This document shows positions 55,474 to 63,797 of a stretch of DNA of 64,000 nucleotides, one piece after another (the first letter of the stretch is position 1; the number at the start of each line of letters is the position of its first letter). This stretch comes from Rhizobium tumorigenes (GTDB lineage: Bacteria; Pseudomonadota; Alphaproteobacteria; Rhizobiales; Rhizobiaceae): NCBI RefSeq assembly GCF_003240565.2, contig NZ_CP117257.1, forward strand, positions 62,001-126,000. Direction: 5' to 3'. The translations under genes were made by a program, and so were the position numbers. Below the pieces are notes generated by a model. That model saw only the letters and a list, made by a program, of their open reading frames with translations. It made no database searches and was not told the DNA's origin.

Positions 55474-56489
55474 GTACGCCCCTTCTTCAAGCCCGAAACG
55501 TCACCAAGGTATTCCGATTGAAATCCGGACTGTTCACGAAGCGGTCCGTGCACGTGGCGGTGAACTCCATCAATCTTGAACTCGCTCGACGCGAACGGAT
55601 AGGTGTGGTGGGAGAATCCGGCAGCGGGAAATCGACACTCGGTCGACTTCTCCTTGGACTGGATTCCGCAACCGAGGGCGAAGTCTTGTTCGACGGGATT
55701 GCGCACAAGGATCGCACATCGCGAGAATGGTCGGCGTTTCGTAAGGAAACATCCCTGGTACAGCAAAACCCGCTTTCCGCCCTTAATCCGCAAATGACAA
55801 TCGGCGAGCAGGTGGCCGAAGCCGTATGGGTGCACCGCGTCGCAGACCGCACAGGAGCGCGGGATCGGGCTGCGGCCATGCTCGACCGTGTCGGTCTCTC
55901 AAGTGCAATGATGAACCGCTATCCGCACCAGATGTCGGGTGGCCAACGGCAGCGCGTCGTTATCGCACGCGCACTTATCCTCGATCCAAAGCTGGTCGTG
56001 TTCGATGAGGCGGTATCGGCTCTCGACGTCTCGGTACAGGCTCAGGTCGTTGCGCTCCTGCGGTCTCTCTGGACGGAGCTGGATCTCGCTTATGTCTTCA
56101 TCACGCACGATCTGCGCATCGTTCGTCATCTCGTCGATCGCATCGCCGTCATGTATCTCGGCCGTGTCGTGGAAACCGGTGATATAAAATCTGTCTATGA
56201 GTGGCCGCGACATCCCTATACGCGAGCGCTGCTTGCCTCTGTCCCGACGATGGACCCGACTGTCCGAAATATCGAACCGCCCATCAAGGGGGAACTTGAC
56301 GTCGGGAAGGTTATGAATGGCTGTGCCTTTCGGTCTCGCTGCCCGTTCGCGATCGATAGATGCGTGACCGAAACCCCAGCGCTGCGGCCAATCGCGGGAC
56401 AAATGGCAGCGTGTCACAGGGGGGAGGAATTCCCCCGATCGATAGCTTCACCGGTCGGTCTGGCGCAGCACGCGGAGGTGGCGCAATGA
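55470..56489 (+). CDS. accC: agrocinopine ABC transporter ATPase 2
   Basis: 339 residues, DppF type. Walker A G-E-S-G-S-G-K-S-T, Q-loop Q-Q-N-P-L-S-A-L-N-P, signature M-S-G-G-Q-R-Q-R, Walker B V-V-F-D-E-A-V-S-A-L-D, C-terminal F-R-S-R-C-P-F-A. The ATG at 55470 overlaps the accB stop (ATGA). It pairs with AccB to power import. Confidence 0.92.
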   Translation: MSTPLLQARNVTKVFRLKSGLFTKRSVHVAVNSINLELARRERIGVVGESGSGKSTLGRLLLGLDSATEGEVLFDGIAHKDRTSREWSAFRKETSLVQQNPLSALNPQMTIGEQVAEAVWVHRVADRTGARDRAAAMLDRVGLSSAMMNRYPHQMSGGQRQRVVIARALILDPKLVVFDEAVSALDVSVQAQVVALLRSLWTELDLAYVFITHDLRIVRHLVDRIAVMYLGRVVETGDIKSVYEWPRHPYTRALLASVPTMDPTVRNIEPPIKGELDVGKVMNGCAFRSRCPFAIDRCVTETPALRPIAGQMAACHRGEEFPRSIASPVGLAQHAEVAQ

Positions 56490-57415
56490 TGAACTTCATA
56501 CTTGGGCGCCTGGTCCGGGCAATGGCTGTGCTCATCCTGACCGTGACGTTCGTCTTTATTATTCTCAGGTTGGGCGGCGATCCAGCCCGTTCGATGTTGG
56601 GCGAGAACGCGACACCAGAAGCGTTAACGGCATTCCGGACGGCATGGGGCCTGGACAGGTCGATCCCCGAGCAGTTCCTGATCTATGTCGCCCACGCGCT
56701 CAGGGGTGATTTTGGGGTGTCGGCGGCAGATGGTCGCGAAGTATTCGCCGTCATTGCGGAGCGCATCCCGAAAACGCTGACGCTGACGATATCAGCATTC
56801 ATATTGAGTCTGCTTGTCGGTATTCCGGCAGGAATCGTCGCGGCGGTGCGTCGTGATAGTGCAGCCGACAAGTCTGTTATGGCAGGGGCCGTCCTCGGAT
56901 ACAGTGTGCCCAACTTCCTCCTCGGACTCACGCTCATTTTTGTGTTCGCTGTCTGGCTACGTGTGCTGCCGAGCTCCGGCAGTTCCACCTGGCAACACGC
57001 AATCCTGCCCGTGGCAACATTTGGCCTCGTGAATGCCGCCGCGATCGCACGCTTCGCGCGCTCCGCGCTCATCGAAGTTTTGGAACAGCCGTATATCGCC
57101 GCGGCTCGTGCGGATGGCATCCCAAAGTGGGAGGTGGTTATTCGCCACGCACTACCCAACGCCGCAATCCCGATGGTGACCATGTTGGGTTTTGTGGCGG
57201 CCGGTTTGCTGGGCGGGTCGGCGATTGTGGAGACCGTGTTTGCCTGGCCAGGACTGGGCAGCGGGTTTGTGCGGGCCATAACCTTAAGCGACCTCAATGT
57301 GGTTCAGGCGATGATCCTTCTCTTCACGGCCTTCATGGTCACGGTCAATCTGATCGTTGATGTTCTCTACGCCGTGCTGAACCCTAAAATCAGGCTTCAA
57401 AAAAATGACCACTAA
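56486..57415 (+). CDS. accD: agrocinopine ABC transporter permease 1
   Basis: 309 residues, DppB type, with six predicted helices and the EAA loop near E-Q-P-Y-I-A-A-A-R-A-D-G-I-P. The N-terminal V-R-A-M-A-V-L-I-L-T-V-T-F helix and G-G-D-P-A-R block are family-typical. The ATG at 56486 overlaps the accC stop. Forms the channel with AccE in the inner membrane. Confidence 0.92.
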   Translation: MMNFILGRLVRAMAVLILTVTFVFIILRLGGDPARSMLGENATPEALTAFRTAWGLDRSIPEQFLIYVAHALRGDFGVSAADGREVFAVIAERIPKTLTLTISAFILSLLVGIPAGIVAAVRRDSAADKSVMAGAVLGYSVPNFLLGLTLIFVFAVWLRVLPSSGSSTWQHAILPVATFGLVNAAAIARFARSALIEVLEQPYIAAARADGIPKWEVVIRHALPNAAIPMVTMLGFVAAGLLGGSAIVETVFAWPGLGSGFVRAITLSDLNVVQAMILLFTAFMVTVNLIVDVLYAVLNPKIRLQKNDH

Positions 57416-58265
57416 CACGCTCGCTTCGCCGAAAAGGCAATTTCTGAAATCTGCCAGCCGGATTCCGGTCAGTATCTGGCTGTGCCTGATCTGGATAGCT
57501 GTCGTCGTCTTTGTGGGTGTGACGGCACAGTGGATCAGCCCCTTTGATTATCTTCAGCAGTCACCTCTTGCCCGCTTTGCGCCGCCCGGTGCGCCGGGAC
57601 ATCTGCTGGGGACCGATTATCTTGGTCGCGATGTCCTCAGCAATATCTTGGTTGCAACCCAGACGTCTTTGATGATTGCACTTCTCGGCTCTTTGATCTG
57701 CGCGTTTATCGGTACAAGCCTCGGATTCCTGGCTGCCCACTTCGGCGGCTGGGTCGACAACGCGATCATGGGATTTGCGGATGCGAAAGCGTCGGTTCCC
57801 TTCATCATTTTCGCCCTCGGCGTGCTGGCCTTTCTCGGGTCCAGTCCGCTCATACTTCTGATGCTCGTGGGCGTCGCGTCATTTGAGCGCTATGCACGCC
57901 TCACGCGTGGCCTTGTTCTGAGCGCCAACCAGGAAGGATATGCTGAAGCTGCCCGGATTGTCGGCGTTCCATCCCTGCGAATTTATCTGCGTCATGTTCT
58001 CCCAAACATTGCGGGACCACTTATCGTTCAGATCACTTTGAACTTCCCCGAAATCATCCTCTTGGAAAGCGGGCTGAGCTTTCTAGGGCTTGGAATTCAA
58101 CCTCCAGAGACAAGCCTCGGGCTTATGGTTGCTGACGGGAGAAACTACATCGCAATTGCATGGTGGCTCATCGCCTTACCCGGCGTCGTTATTGTGCTCA
58201 CCACTTTGTCCATAAGTCTGCTCGGCGACTATTTGCGCGATCGTTTCGACGCGCGGCTGCGTTAA
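57405..58265 (+). CDS. accE: agrocinopine ABC transporter permease 2
   Basis: 286 residues, DppC type: G-T-D-Y-L-G-R-D-V-L-S-N signature after the first helix, EAA loop N-Q-E-G-Y-A-E-A-A-R-I-V-G, C-terminal D-Y-L-R-D-R-F-D-A-R-L-R. Overlaps accD by 11 bases. Completes the importer. Confidence 0.93.
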   Translation: MTTNTLASPKRQFLKSASRIPVSIWLCLIWIAVVVFVGVTAQWISPFDYLQQSPLARFAPPGAPGHLLGTDYLGRDVLSNILVATQTSLMIALLGSLICAFIGTSLGFLAAHFGGWVDNAIMGFADAKASVPFIIFALGVLAFLGSSPLILLMLVGVASFERYARLTRGLVLSANQEGYAEAARIVGVPSLRIYLRHVLPNIAGPLIVQITLNFPEIILLESGLSFLGLGIQPPETSLGLMVADGRNYIAIAWWLIALPGVVIVLTTLSISLLGDYLRDRFDARLR

Positions 58266-58280
58266 ATGAAAGGAACTAAA

Positions 58281-59081
58281 ATGAATCCGCTCAGAATGAC
58301 ACCTGAGACTATACGTCTTGGCGGTCACAGAGGCCATAGTGCCGGTGCTCCCGAAAACACCCTCGCAGCGTTCAGGAAGGCATTCGAATTCGGTGGCCAA
58401 CACGTCACTTGTGAAACCGATCTCGGAATTACCCGCGACGGCGAACTTGTCCTGATTCACGACAAGACGGTTGACCGCACCACCAACGGCCACGGTCTGG
58501 TGCAGAACATGACGTATTCCGAACTGTCCAAGCTCGATGCCGGCAGTTGGTTTGGCGATCAATTCAGCGGAGAACGTGTGCCGTTGCTGAAGGAGGCGCT
58601 GCAGCTCGCCCGTGAACTCGGTATCATCTACCAGCTGGAGCTCAAGATCTACGACGCGAACGATGTGTTCTTCCCGAAGCTGAGGGCACTGATCGACGAG
58701 CTGGGCTGTGCAGGCCTTCTGCAGTTTTCCTCGTTCGACTATGTTCAACTGAAGGCTGTTAAGCAGGCAATCCCAGAAGTGCCGACCGTCGGTCTCATGC
58801 ATTCGCGTCTGATCGACCCTGCCGCTCTTGCGCGCCAAGCCAATCTCGACGCGATGAACATCGAAATCTACCACTTCGCCAGTGGAGAGGCTCGCCAGCT
58901 TCACGAAGAGGGCTTCGCCGCATTCTGCTACCTACCAGCGGGCTACCACGAAAAACTCCTGAAATATGGCGTCGATATTGAAGCTCATGTCGTTCAATGG
59001 GTTCGTGAAGGTCAGTTGGATCAGCTCTTGGGCGACGACGTCGCGCAAGTGGCAAAGATCAGGGACAGAGCCCATGGTTGA
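58281..59081 (+). CDS. accF: AccF, glycerophosphodiester phosphodiesterase-family agrocinopine hydrolase
   Basis: 266 residues from the ATG at 58281, with AAAGGA six bases upstream; an ATG at 58266 directly after the accE stop is an alternative. GDPD signature: G-G-H-R-G-H-S-A-G-A-P-E-N-T, then E-T-D-L-G-I-T-R-D-G and H-D-K-T-V-D-R-T-T-N-G. In the Ti system AccF cleaves the phosphodiester of agrocinopine, giving sucrose and arabinose 2-phosphate. It also activates agrocin 84 to its toxic form. Overlaps accG by 8 bases. Confidence 0.9.
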   Translation: MNPLRMTPETIRLGGHRGHSAGAPENTLAAFRKAFEFGGQHVTCETDLGITRDGELVLIHDKTVDRTTNGHGLVQNMTYSELSKLDAGSWFGDQFSGERVPLLKEALQLARELGIIYQLELKIYDANDVFFPKLRALIDELGCAGLLQFSSFDYVQLKAVKQAIPEVPTVGLMHSRLIDPAALARQANLDAMNIEIYHFASGEARQLHEEGFAAFCYLPAGYHEKLLKYGVDIEAHVVQWVREGQLDQLLGDDVAQVAKIRDRAHG

Positions 59082-59892
59082 AATGGCTCCTACGACTGTT
59101 TCCGCGCGTCCGTTTGAGGCGATTGTTGAAGACATAGCTAGGGAAGCTGGCAAACTGGCCTTGAGCCATTTTGCATCCCTGGCAGACCTTCCCGTCGAAA
59201 AGAAGGGCCATCTGGACCTCGTGACCCAGGCGGACAAGCAGGTTGAGGAATTCCTGATTGCCAGACTGCAAGAAGCCTTCCCGGATGACGGGATTTTTGG
59301 TGAGGAAGGCGGCGAAATCACAGGAACGTCGGGCCGTATCTGGGTTATTGATCCAATCGACGGAACGTTTAACTTCGTGCGTGGGGGACAAAACTGGGCG
59401 GTTTCGATCGGTCTCTACGAGAATCGGCGGCCCGCATTCGGTGTCATTTTCGCTCCAGTCCGGGATCTGATGCTCGTTGGGGGTAAATCGGTCGAACCGC
59501 TCCTTAACGGTAAACCGATCAAGCCGCTGCCGGCCCTCGACATGTCACGAGCATCAACCGGCTTTAGCTTCCATCCCTCGATACCAACTGCCGACCGGCT
59601 GGAAGTGATCCGCTTTATTTCGGACGAGCTGCAGATCAGCTTCCGGTTCTGCGGATCCGCCACCCTCTCGCTCATAGAGGTCATGATGGGGGAGACTGAT
59701 GGCTATGTTTCAGTGGGAGATTCAACCTGGGACGTCATGGCAGCTCTGCCTATCCTGGCAGGTCTTGGTGCTTCTCACACAATTGACTGGGATCGGATTG
59801 AACTGTCTCAAAAGCTCCGCTTCGTATGTGGCAGCAAAGAATTCCTGACCAGAGCCAGACCATTGCTGCAGAACCTTTCAGCCGCCGCTTAA
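59074..59892 (+). CDS. accG: AccG, inositol-monophosphatase-family sugar phosphatase
   Basis: 272 residues with the Li-sensitive phosphatase motifs G-E-E-G-G, W-V-I-D-P-I-D-G-T-F-N-F-V and S-T-W-D-V-M-A-A-L-P-I-L. In the known acc operon AccG removes phosphate from the arabinose 2-phosphate made by AccF. Last gene of the operon; a hairpin follows before the virD2 remnant. Confidence 0.9.
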   Translation: MVEMAPTTVSARPFEAIVEDIAREAGKLALSHFASLADLPVEKKGHLDLVTQADKQVEEFLIARLQEAFPDDGIFGEEGGEITGTSGRIWVIDPIDGTFNFVRGGQNWAVSIGLYENRRPAFGVIFAPVRDLMLVGGKSVEPLLNGKPIKPLPALDMSRASTGFSFHPSIPTADRLEVIRFISDELQISFRFCGSATLSLIEVMMGETDGYVSVGDSTWDVMAALPILAGLGASHTIDWDRIELSQKLRFVCGSKEFLTRARPLLQNLSAAA

Positions 59893-59901
59893 CCGCATAG
59901 T

Positions 59902-59943
59902 TGGCTGAAAGACCAATGCACAAATCTGAGCGCTTTTCAGCCA
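59902..59943 (+). other. 9-bp inverted repeat after accG
   Basis: TGGCTGAAA (59902-59910) and TTTCAGCCA (59935-59943), with 24 bases between. It lies in the 108-base gap between accG and the virD2 remnant. No T-run follows, so transcription may pass into the vir genes. Confidence 0.45.
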
Positions 59944-60000
59944 GCACACCAAACCCAAAGGCGTCGCGCACTTTCGCGGCGCCGCATACAACCCGTACCG

Positions 60001-61044
60001 ATGGCGTGGTTCTCTCGCGCTGTGTGTTTTTGGAACACCAATATGAAAGCCTTTGATTTACCGCCCGGCCCAATCCTTTACGTAACGGGTTTCTATGACA
60101 CCCGTGTGAAAGCCAAGGGGTCTGATGTCGAGTATCGCGATCATCCGCATCTGCATGTCGTGGTCAACCGACGGGAGCTTTTTGGGCGGGAATGGCTGAA
60201 AATATCTCGACGCCACCCCCACCTCAATTACGACGCCTTGCGTGTCAGGATGGCAGAGATCTCGCTTCGCCATGGCATTGTTCTTGACGCAACCTCGCGA
60301 GCAGAACGTGGCATTACCGAGCGGCCAATCACGTACGCACAATATCGACGCATCGAGCGCGAACAGGCCGATCAAGTTCGTTTCGAGGATTTTGATGTCG
60401 AATCGTGGTCGCCGGGAGGAACTCACCGGGAGCCACATCAATCTATCGTATCTTCGCGCAGCGAGCCATTCCCAGATGTGTCAGAAGGCTCGACACGAGA
60501 TGAACGTCTACCGCCCCCGTATCGAGCGCATTCCCGGATACCCATGGGTTCGAACAGTAACGCCGGTGCGCGGGTTCGTGTACCGTCTGGAAATGATTGC
60601 CGTTCTCACCCCCACAGCCATGAAGCCTTTGGAGGCAAGGGCAAGAATCCTGAAGGGCCCTCCGGTATTCAACGTTTGGCAATTGAACCCGTCGTGCGCA
60701 CGACAAGCCAAGGTGTCGACCGGCAACCGCTTCATTCAAAACGGCCTCGCGGTGACGAGGAAGAGCAGAGCGGCGTAAAACGCAATAGGTTGAACAGTTT
60801 TCGGGCGGGGAGGGCAAACACCGGCGTATCATATGGCCGGGACGATCCGGTTACGCGACCGATAGAGCCTGCTGAACCAACTCCTTCGGGGAAACCGGGA
60901 CAGACCAACATCGCAGCAGACCCCTTGCCGCCTGCAGCGGATCGCCCGCGGCAAGGAGAACCAGATTCGAAGCGTCCACGTGATGATGATGCCGAACCAA
61001 GCGTTCGCAAGCGCGCAAGAGATGGACGCAGCCAGGATGGATAA
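60001..61044 (+). pseudogene. virD2: virD2 3' half: relaxase N-terminus lost, nuclear localisation signal kept
   Basis: 347 codons. From D-H-P-H-L-H-V-V-V-N-R-R-E-L (the HUH-type His motif) through S-L-R-H-G-I-V-L-D-A-T-S-R-A-E-R-G to P-I-T-Y-A-Q-Y-R it follows VirD2 closely. The Tyr29 region, roughly the first 120-130 residues of VirD2, is absent. It is replaced by about 45 codons with only a short resemblance (Y-V-T-G-F-Y). The C-terminus keeps a bipartite nuclear localisation signal, K-R-P-R-D-D-D-A-E-P-S-V-R-K-R-A-R, and an Arg/Gly/Asp-rich end. A relaxase function is not expected; transfer as a type IV effector fragment is conceivable. No virD1 or virD promoter precedes it. Confidence 0.85.
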
Positions 61045-61073
61045 GGGAAATCGAAGGTTGAAAGGATTAAATT

Positions 61074-63737
61074 ATGGCAGACGAAGAGTTCGCTCTAGAT
61101 TTGAGCCGTTCTGCTCCGGTGACTTCGAACAACGAAGGAGCTAGAACTGTACCAATCCCGCTCACGCCACGATCGACTACTGTCCGACAGGACGGCAGGG
61201 ATCCCATCATAACAACCGGTTTCTCACGATCACCAATTCCTGGTGGCTCACACGACCTTCCAGGTACTTCAAGCGCCAAGCAGTGGCCTGCATTTCATGC
61301 CCAGAATACCGCTGCCGGAATCCCCCCGAGATCATCCGAGGTGCCGGCGGACGAATCTGCAGATATACCGAGGAGCAGATGGTCCTTGCGTGCGGCCATG
61401 CAATATATGCGTGAGATTGAACAGGAATACGCCGCCAAGGGCGGCCCTGAAGCAACTGCGTTGCCACGTTTTCGCAACAAGCGGCTGCACCAAGACGAGC
61501 AACATAGTCCCGCAAGTGAACCTGTTGCGAAACGGTACGACCGCTCAAAAAAAGAGAGCGGAACTAGCGTGGCATCTTTGACTGTAAAGGACGGCTCGCC
61601 CGCAGCGACCGGGTCGCAAGGGCCGCGCTCGTCTATAAGGGGACTGGATGATCTCGACGAAACTGGAGGAAGCGATCCGGAAAGTCCGCATGAAATTTCG
61701 ACGCTTCCTCTTGACACAACCACTTTGGTTTTAAGTCCGGACGTCGTCATTCCCGGAGAGGGTCAGCCTGAAGAAACATTCGACACTGCGCCATACGCGA
61801 TCGAAGACGACAGGGATAATGAGGAGGTGGCTAACAGCGTTCCGTCGACACCGCTAGGCCCCTCATGGCCAGGGCTTGAAGACTTTCATGAGCTCGCTGA
61901 TGGCGCTTCGCCTTTTGTACATAGTACCCAGAGTTATTCTGCTAGTACAGCCGCTGCGGATTCAAGCACTGACGCAGGGTCCCCCAGCATTGCGAGCACC
62001 CAAATCCTTGACGACGTTAACACTGACGATTCCGACGAGCGGAACGAGCTCGATAGCCAAACAGTTTCAGCATCGATCCATGAAAGTTCAGTTCAAGCTG
62101 TGGGGCCACGGCAAGAGCGCCTCGATGACTTCCCCGATTTGACCGACGAGGAACTGGCGAGAATCGACGCACTATCTGAAACTCGCACCATTTCGAAGCG
62201 GAATTCTGCATACGATATTCATGCGGTCATGCCGGATAATGTTCTCTCTCGAGTGGATTTTGCTGGGGGTGCCGAAGAGCTGCGTGCAAGCCCTGCGGTC
62301 CATCGGGAGGGTTCTCGGCTCAAGTTGAACCCACCAGAAGGAAAGTTCGATGACTTCCCCGATTTGACCGATGAGGACCTGGCGAGAATCGACGCGCTAT
62401 CTGAAACTTACACCACTTCGAAACAGGATGTTGCACCCAATATTCATCCGGTCATGCCGAATAATGTTCTCTCGCGAGTGGATTTTGCTGGGGGTGCCGA
62501 CGGGCTGCGTGCAAGCCCTGCGGTCCATCGGGAGGGGTCTGGGCTCGAATTTAGCCCACCAGAAGGAAAGTTCGATGACTTCCCCGATTTGACCGACGAG
62601 GAACTGGCTAGAATCGACGCACTATCTGAAACGCATACCAAGAGACCTTTCTCCGCGCGGGATGTTGCAGGCGATTTCCATGGGGGCAGCTTGAATGAGG
62701 CTTTCGAGAAAGTGGGTTCGCCCACTATTGCCCCGGAAACGAGCATCGAACGCGCGCCTGGATCATCACAAGCGATCCGCAAGGACCTTCCTGGCTTGAG
62801 TGCCGTAGAGCCCTCGCATATCAGCGAAGCATCGCGTGTTAACATAGCTTTTGAAAAGGGGAAACAAAAGGTCGCGTTAGAAGATGAGGTTCGGCCAGAC
62901 CTCAGCACGTCCCAAGCTTACCAGCGGCACCCGTCAACCCATACGATTTTTAATGCTGAACATATTGGTGATAACCTGCTGATCGGGAACGAGCCCGTTC
63001 CCCCGTGGCCCCATCCGTGGGAGCATGTCGTGCTCTTTGAGACATGCCGACAAATATTTGAAAGAAAAGGGAAGTGGCCCATTGCGGAGGACTTGGACAA
63101 CAGTGTGATCCTGGTCAAAAAAGTGGATGGCGCACAAAGATCTTATATGCCCCGAAATCAGCTTCTTTTGCATCTCGGTCCCCAAAAGTATCTCGAACGA
63201 ATGAAGGCGCTCGGTCTTTCCGAGAACACTTTCAACAGGCTGAAGACCGATAGGCAATATCACTATAATACACCTGCTGGACCACGGGTCAGCGATCATG
63301 ACTATGAGTTCCCGCTACAGGCAGGTGTGCACAATCCGGAGGTGATGGTTCAGCATCGTGGTGGAACCTTCTTTGCGTTTTGGCCAAAGCTCCTCAGGCT
63401 GGAAAGACTTGCCACTGTGACGAACACGTATGGCGCGGAGAATGTTTGGCTCAAATCACCAGACAACGCTTACATGACGCCGGCGACGTATAATTCCAGA
63501 GTGGCGGATGGCGCCGAAGACCTTTTTGCCAAGTTCATACATCCCGCTCATGTCTTGGACCACGCCGATAACCCTGAAACTTCCAGCGTAAAAACTGTCC
63601 GCGACATCATGCCCGGCGCAAATCGCGCGCAACCTACAGATCGCACCGGGACGCAATCCGTGAGTCGCAGCGGACACGGCCGCGACGCGCCGCTTGATAC
63701 GAGGGAACCCCGTATGCGTGAAGACTATGGGCGGTAG
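61074..63737 (+). CDS. virD3: VirD3-position protein, possible type IV secretion substrate
   Basis: 887 residues, named by position between virD2 and virD4 and not by clear sequence recognition. Residues 1-250 are low-complexity and acidic. Residues 351-525 hold two full copies and a third partial copy of a 75-residue repeat centred on D-D-F-P-D-L-T-D-E-E-L-A-R-I-D-A-L-S-E-T. The region from about 640 to 840 is a more ordered domain (P-W-P-H-P-W-E-H-V-V-L-F-E-T-C-R). The C-terminal 30 residues are Arg-rich and hydrophilic (R-S-G-H-G-R-D, R-E-P-R-M-R-E), as in VirB/VirD4 substrates. AAAGGA precedes the ATG. Confidence 0.65.
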   Translation: MADEEFALDLSRSAPVTSNNEGARTVPIPLTPRSTTVRQDGRDPIITTGFSRSPIPGGSHDLPGTSSAKQWPAFHAQNTAAGIPPRSSEVPADESADIPRSRWSLRAAMQYMREIEQEYAAKGGPEATALPRFRNKRLHQDEQHSPASEPVAKRYDRSKKESGTSVASLTVKDGSPAATGSQGPRSSIRGLDDLDETGGSDPESPHEISTLPLDTTTLVLSPDVVIPGEGQPEETFDTAPYAIEDDRDNEEVANSVPSTPLGPSWPGLEDFHELADGASPFVHSTQSYSASTAAADSSTDAGSPSIASTQILDDVNTDDSDERNELDSQTVSASIHESSVQAVGPRQERLDDFPDLTDEELARIDALSETRTISKRNSAYDIHAVMPDNVLSRVDFAGGAEELRASPAVHREGSRLKLNPPEGKFDDFPDLTDEDLARIDALSETYTTSKQDVAPNIHPVMPNNVLSRVDFAGGADGLRASPAVHREGSGLEFSPPEGKFDDFPDLTDEELARIDALSETHTKRPFSARDVAGDFHGGSLNEAFEKVGSPTIAPETSIERAPGSSQAIRKDLPGLSAVEPSHISEASRVNIAFEKGKQKVALEDEVRPDLSTSQAYQRHPSTHTIFNAEHIGDNLLIGNEPVPPWPHPWEHVVLFETCRQIFERKGKWPIAEDLDNSVILVKKVDGAQRSYMPRNQLLLHLGPQKYLERMKALGLSENTFNRLKTDRQYHYNTPAGPRVSDHDYEFPLQAGVHNPEVMVQHRGGTFFAFWPKLLRLERLATVTNTYGAENVWLKSPDNAYMTPATYNSRVADGAEDLFAKFIHPAHVLDHADNPETSSVKTVRDIMPGANRAQPTDRTGTQSVSRSGHGRDAPLDTREPRMREDYGR
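62124..62640 (+). repeat. tandem 225-bp repeat within the virD3-position gene
   Basis: Copies begin at 62124, 62349 and 62574 (third partial), spaced exactly 225 bp, 75 codons. Copies are nearly identical in DNA over long parts (for example 62230-62300 against 62455-62525), pointing to recent duplication. Confidence 0.85.
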
Positions 63738-63797
63738 TTTCAGCTATCCGCACAACAAGTTGCCTTTTCCGATAGGGGATCGAAGCGTGGTCACGTG

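Noticed and set aside
60020..60060. A vir-box-like ACCAATATGAAAG before the virD2 remnant
   Set aside because: Needs an inserted base to fit the VirG consensus, so it is not supported as a vir box.
59750..60073. A 107-codon minus-strand frame across accG and the virD2 junction
   Set aside because: It overlaps two plus-strand genes and shows no motif; treated as a shadow.
62124..62640. The virD3-position repeat as a CRISPR-like or satellite array
   Set aside because: The unit is 225 bp, in frame and coding, with only two full copies and a partial third.
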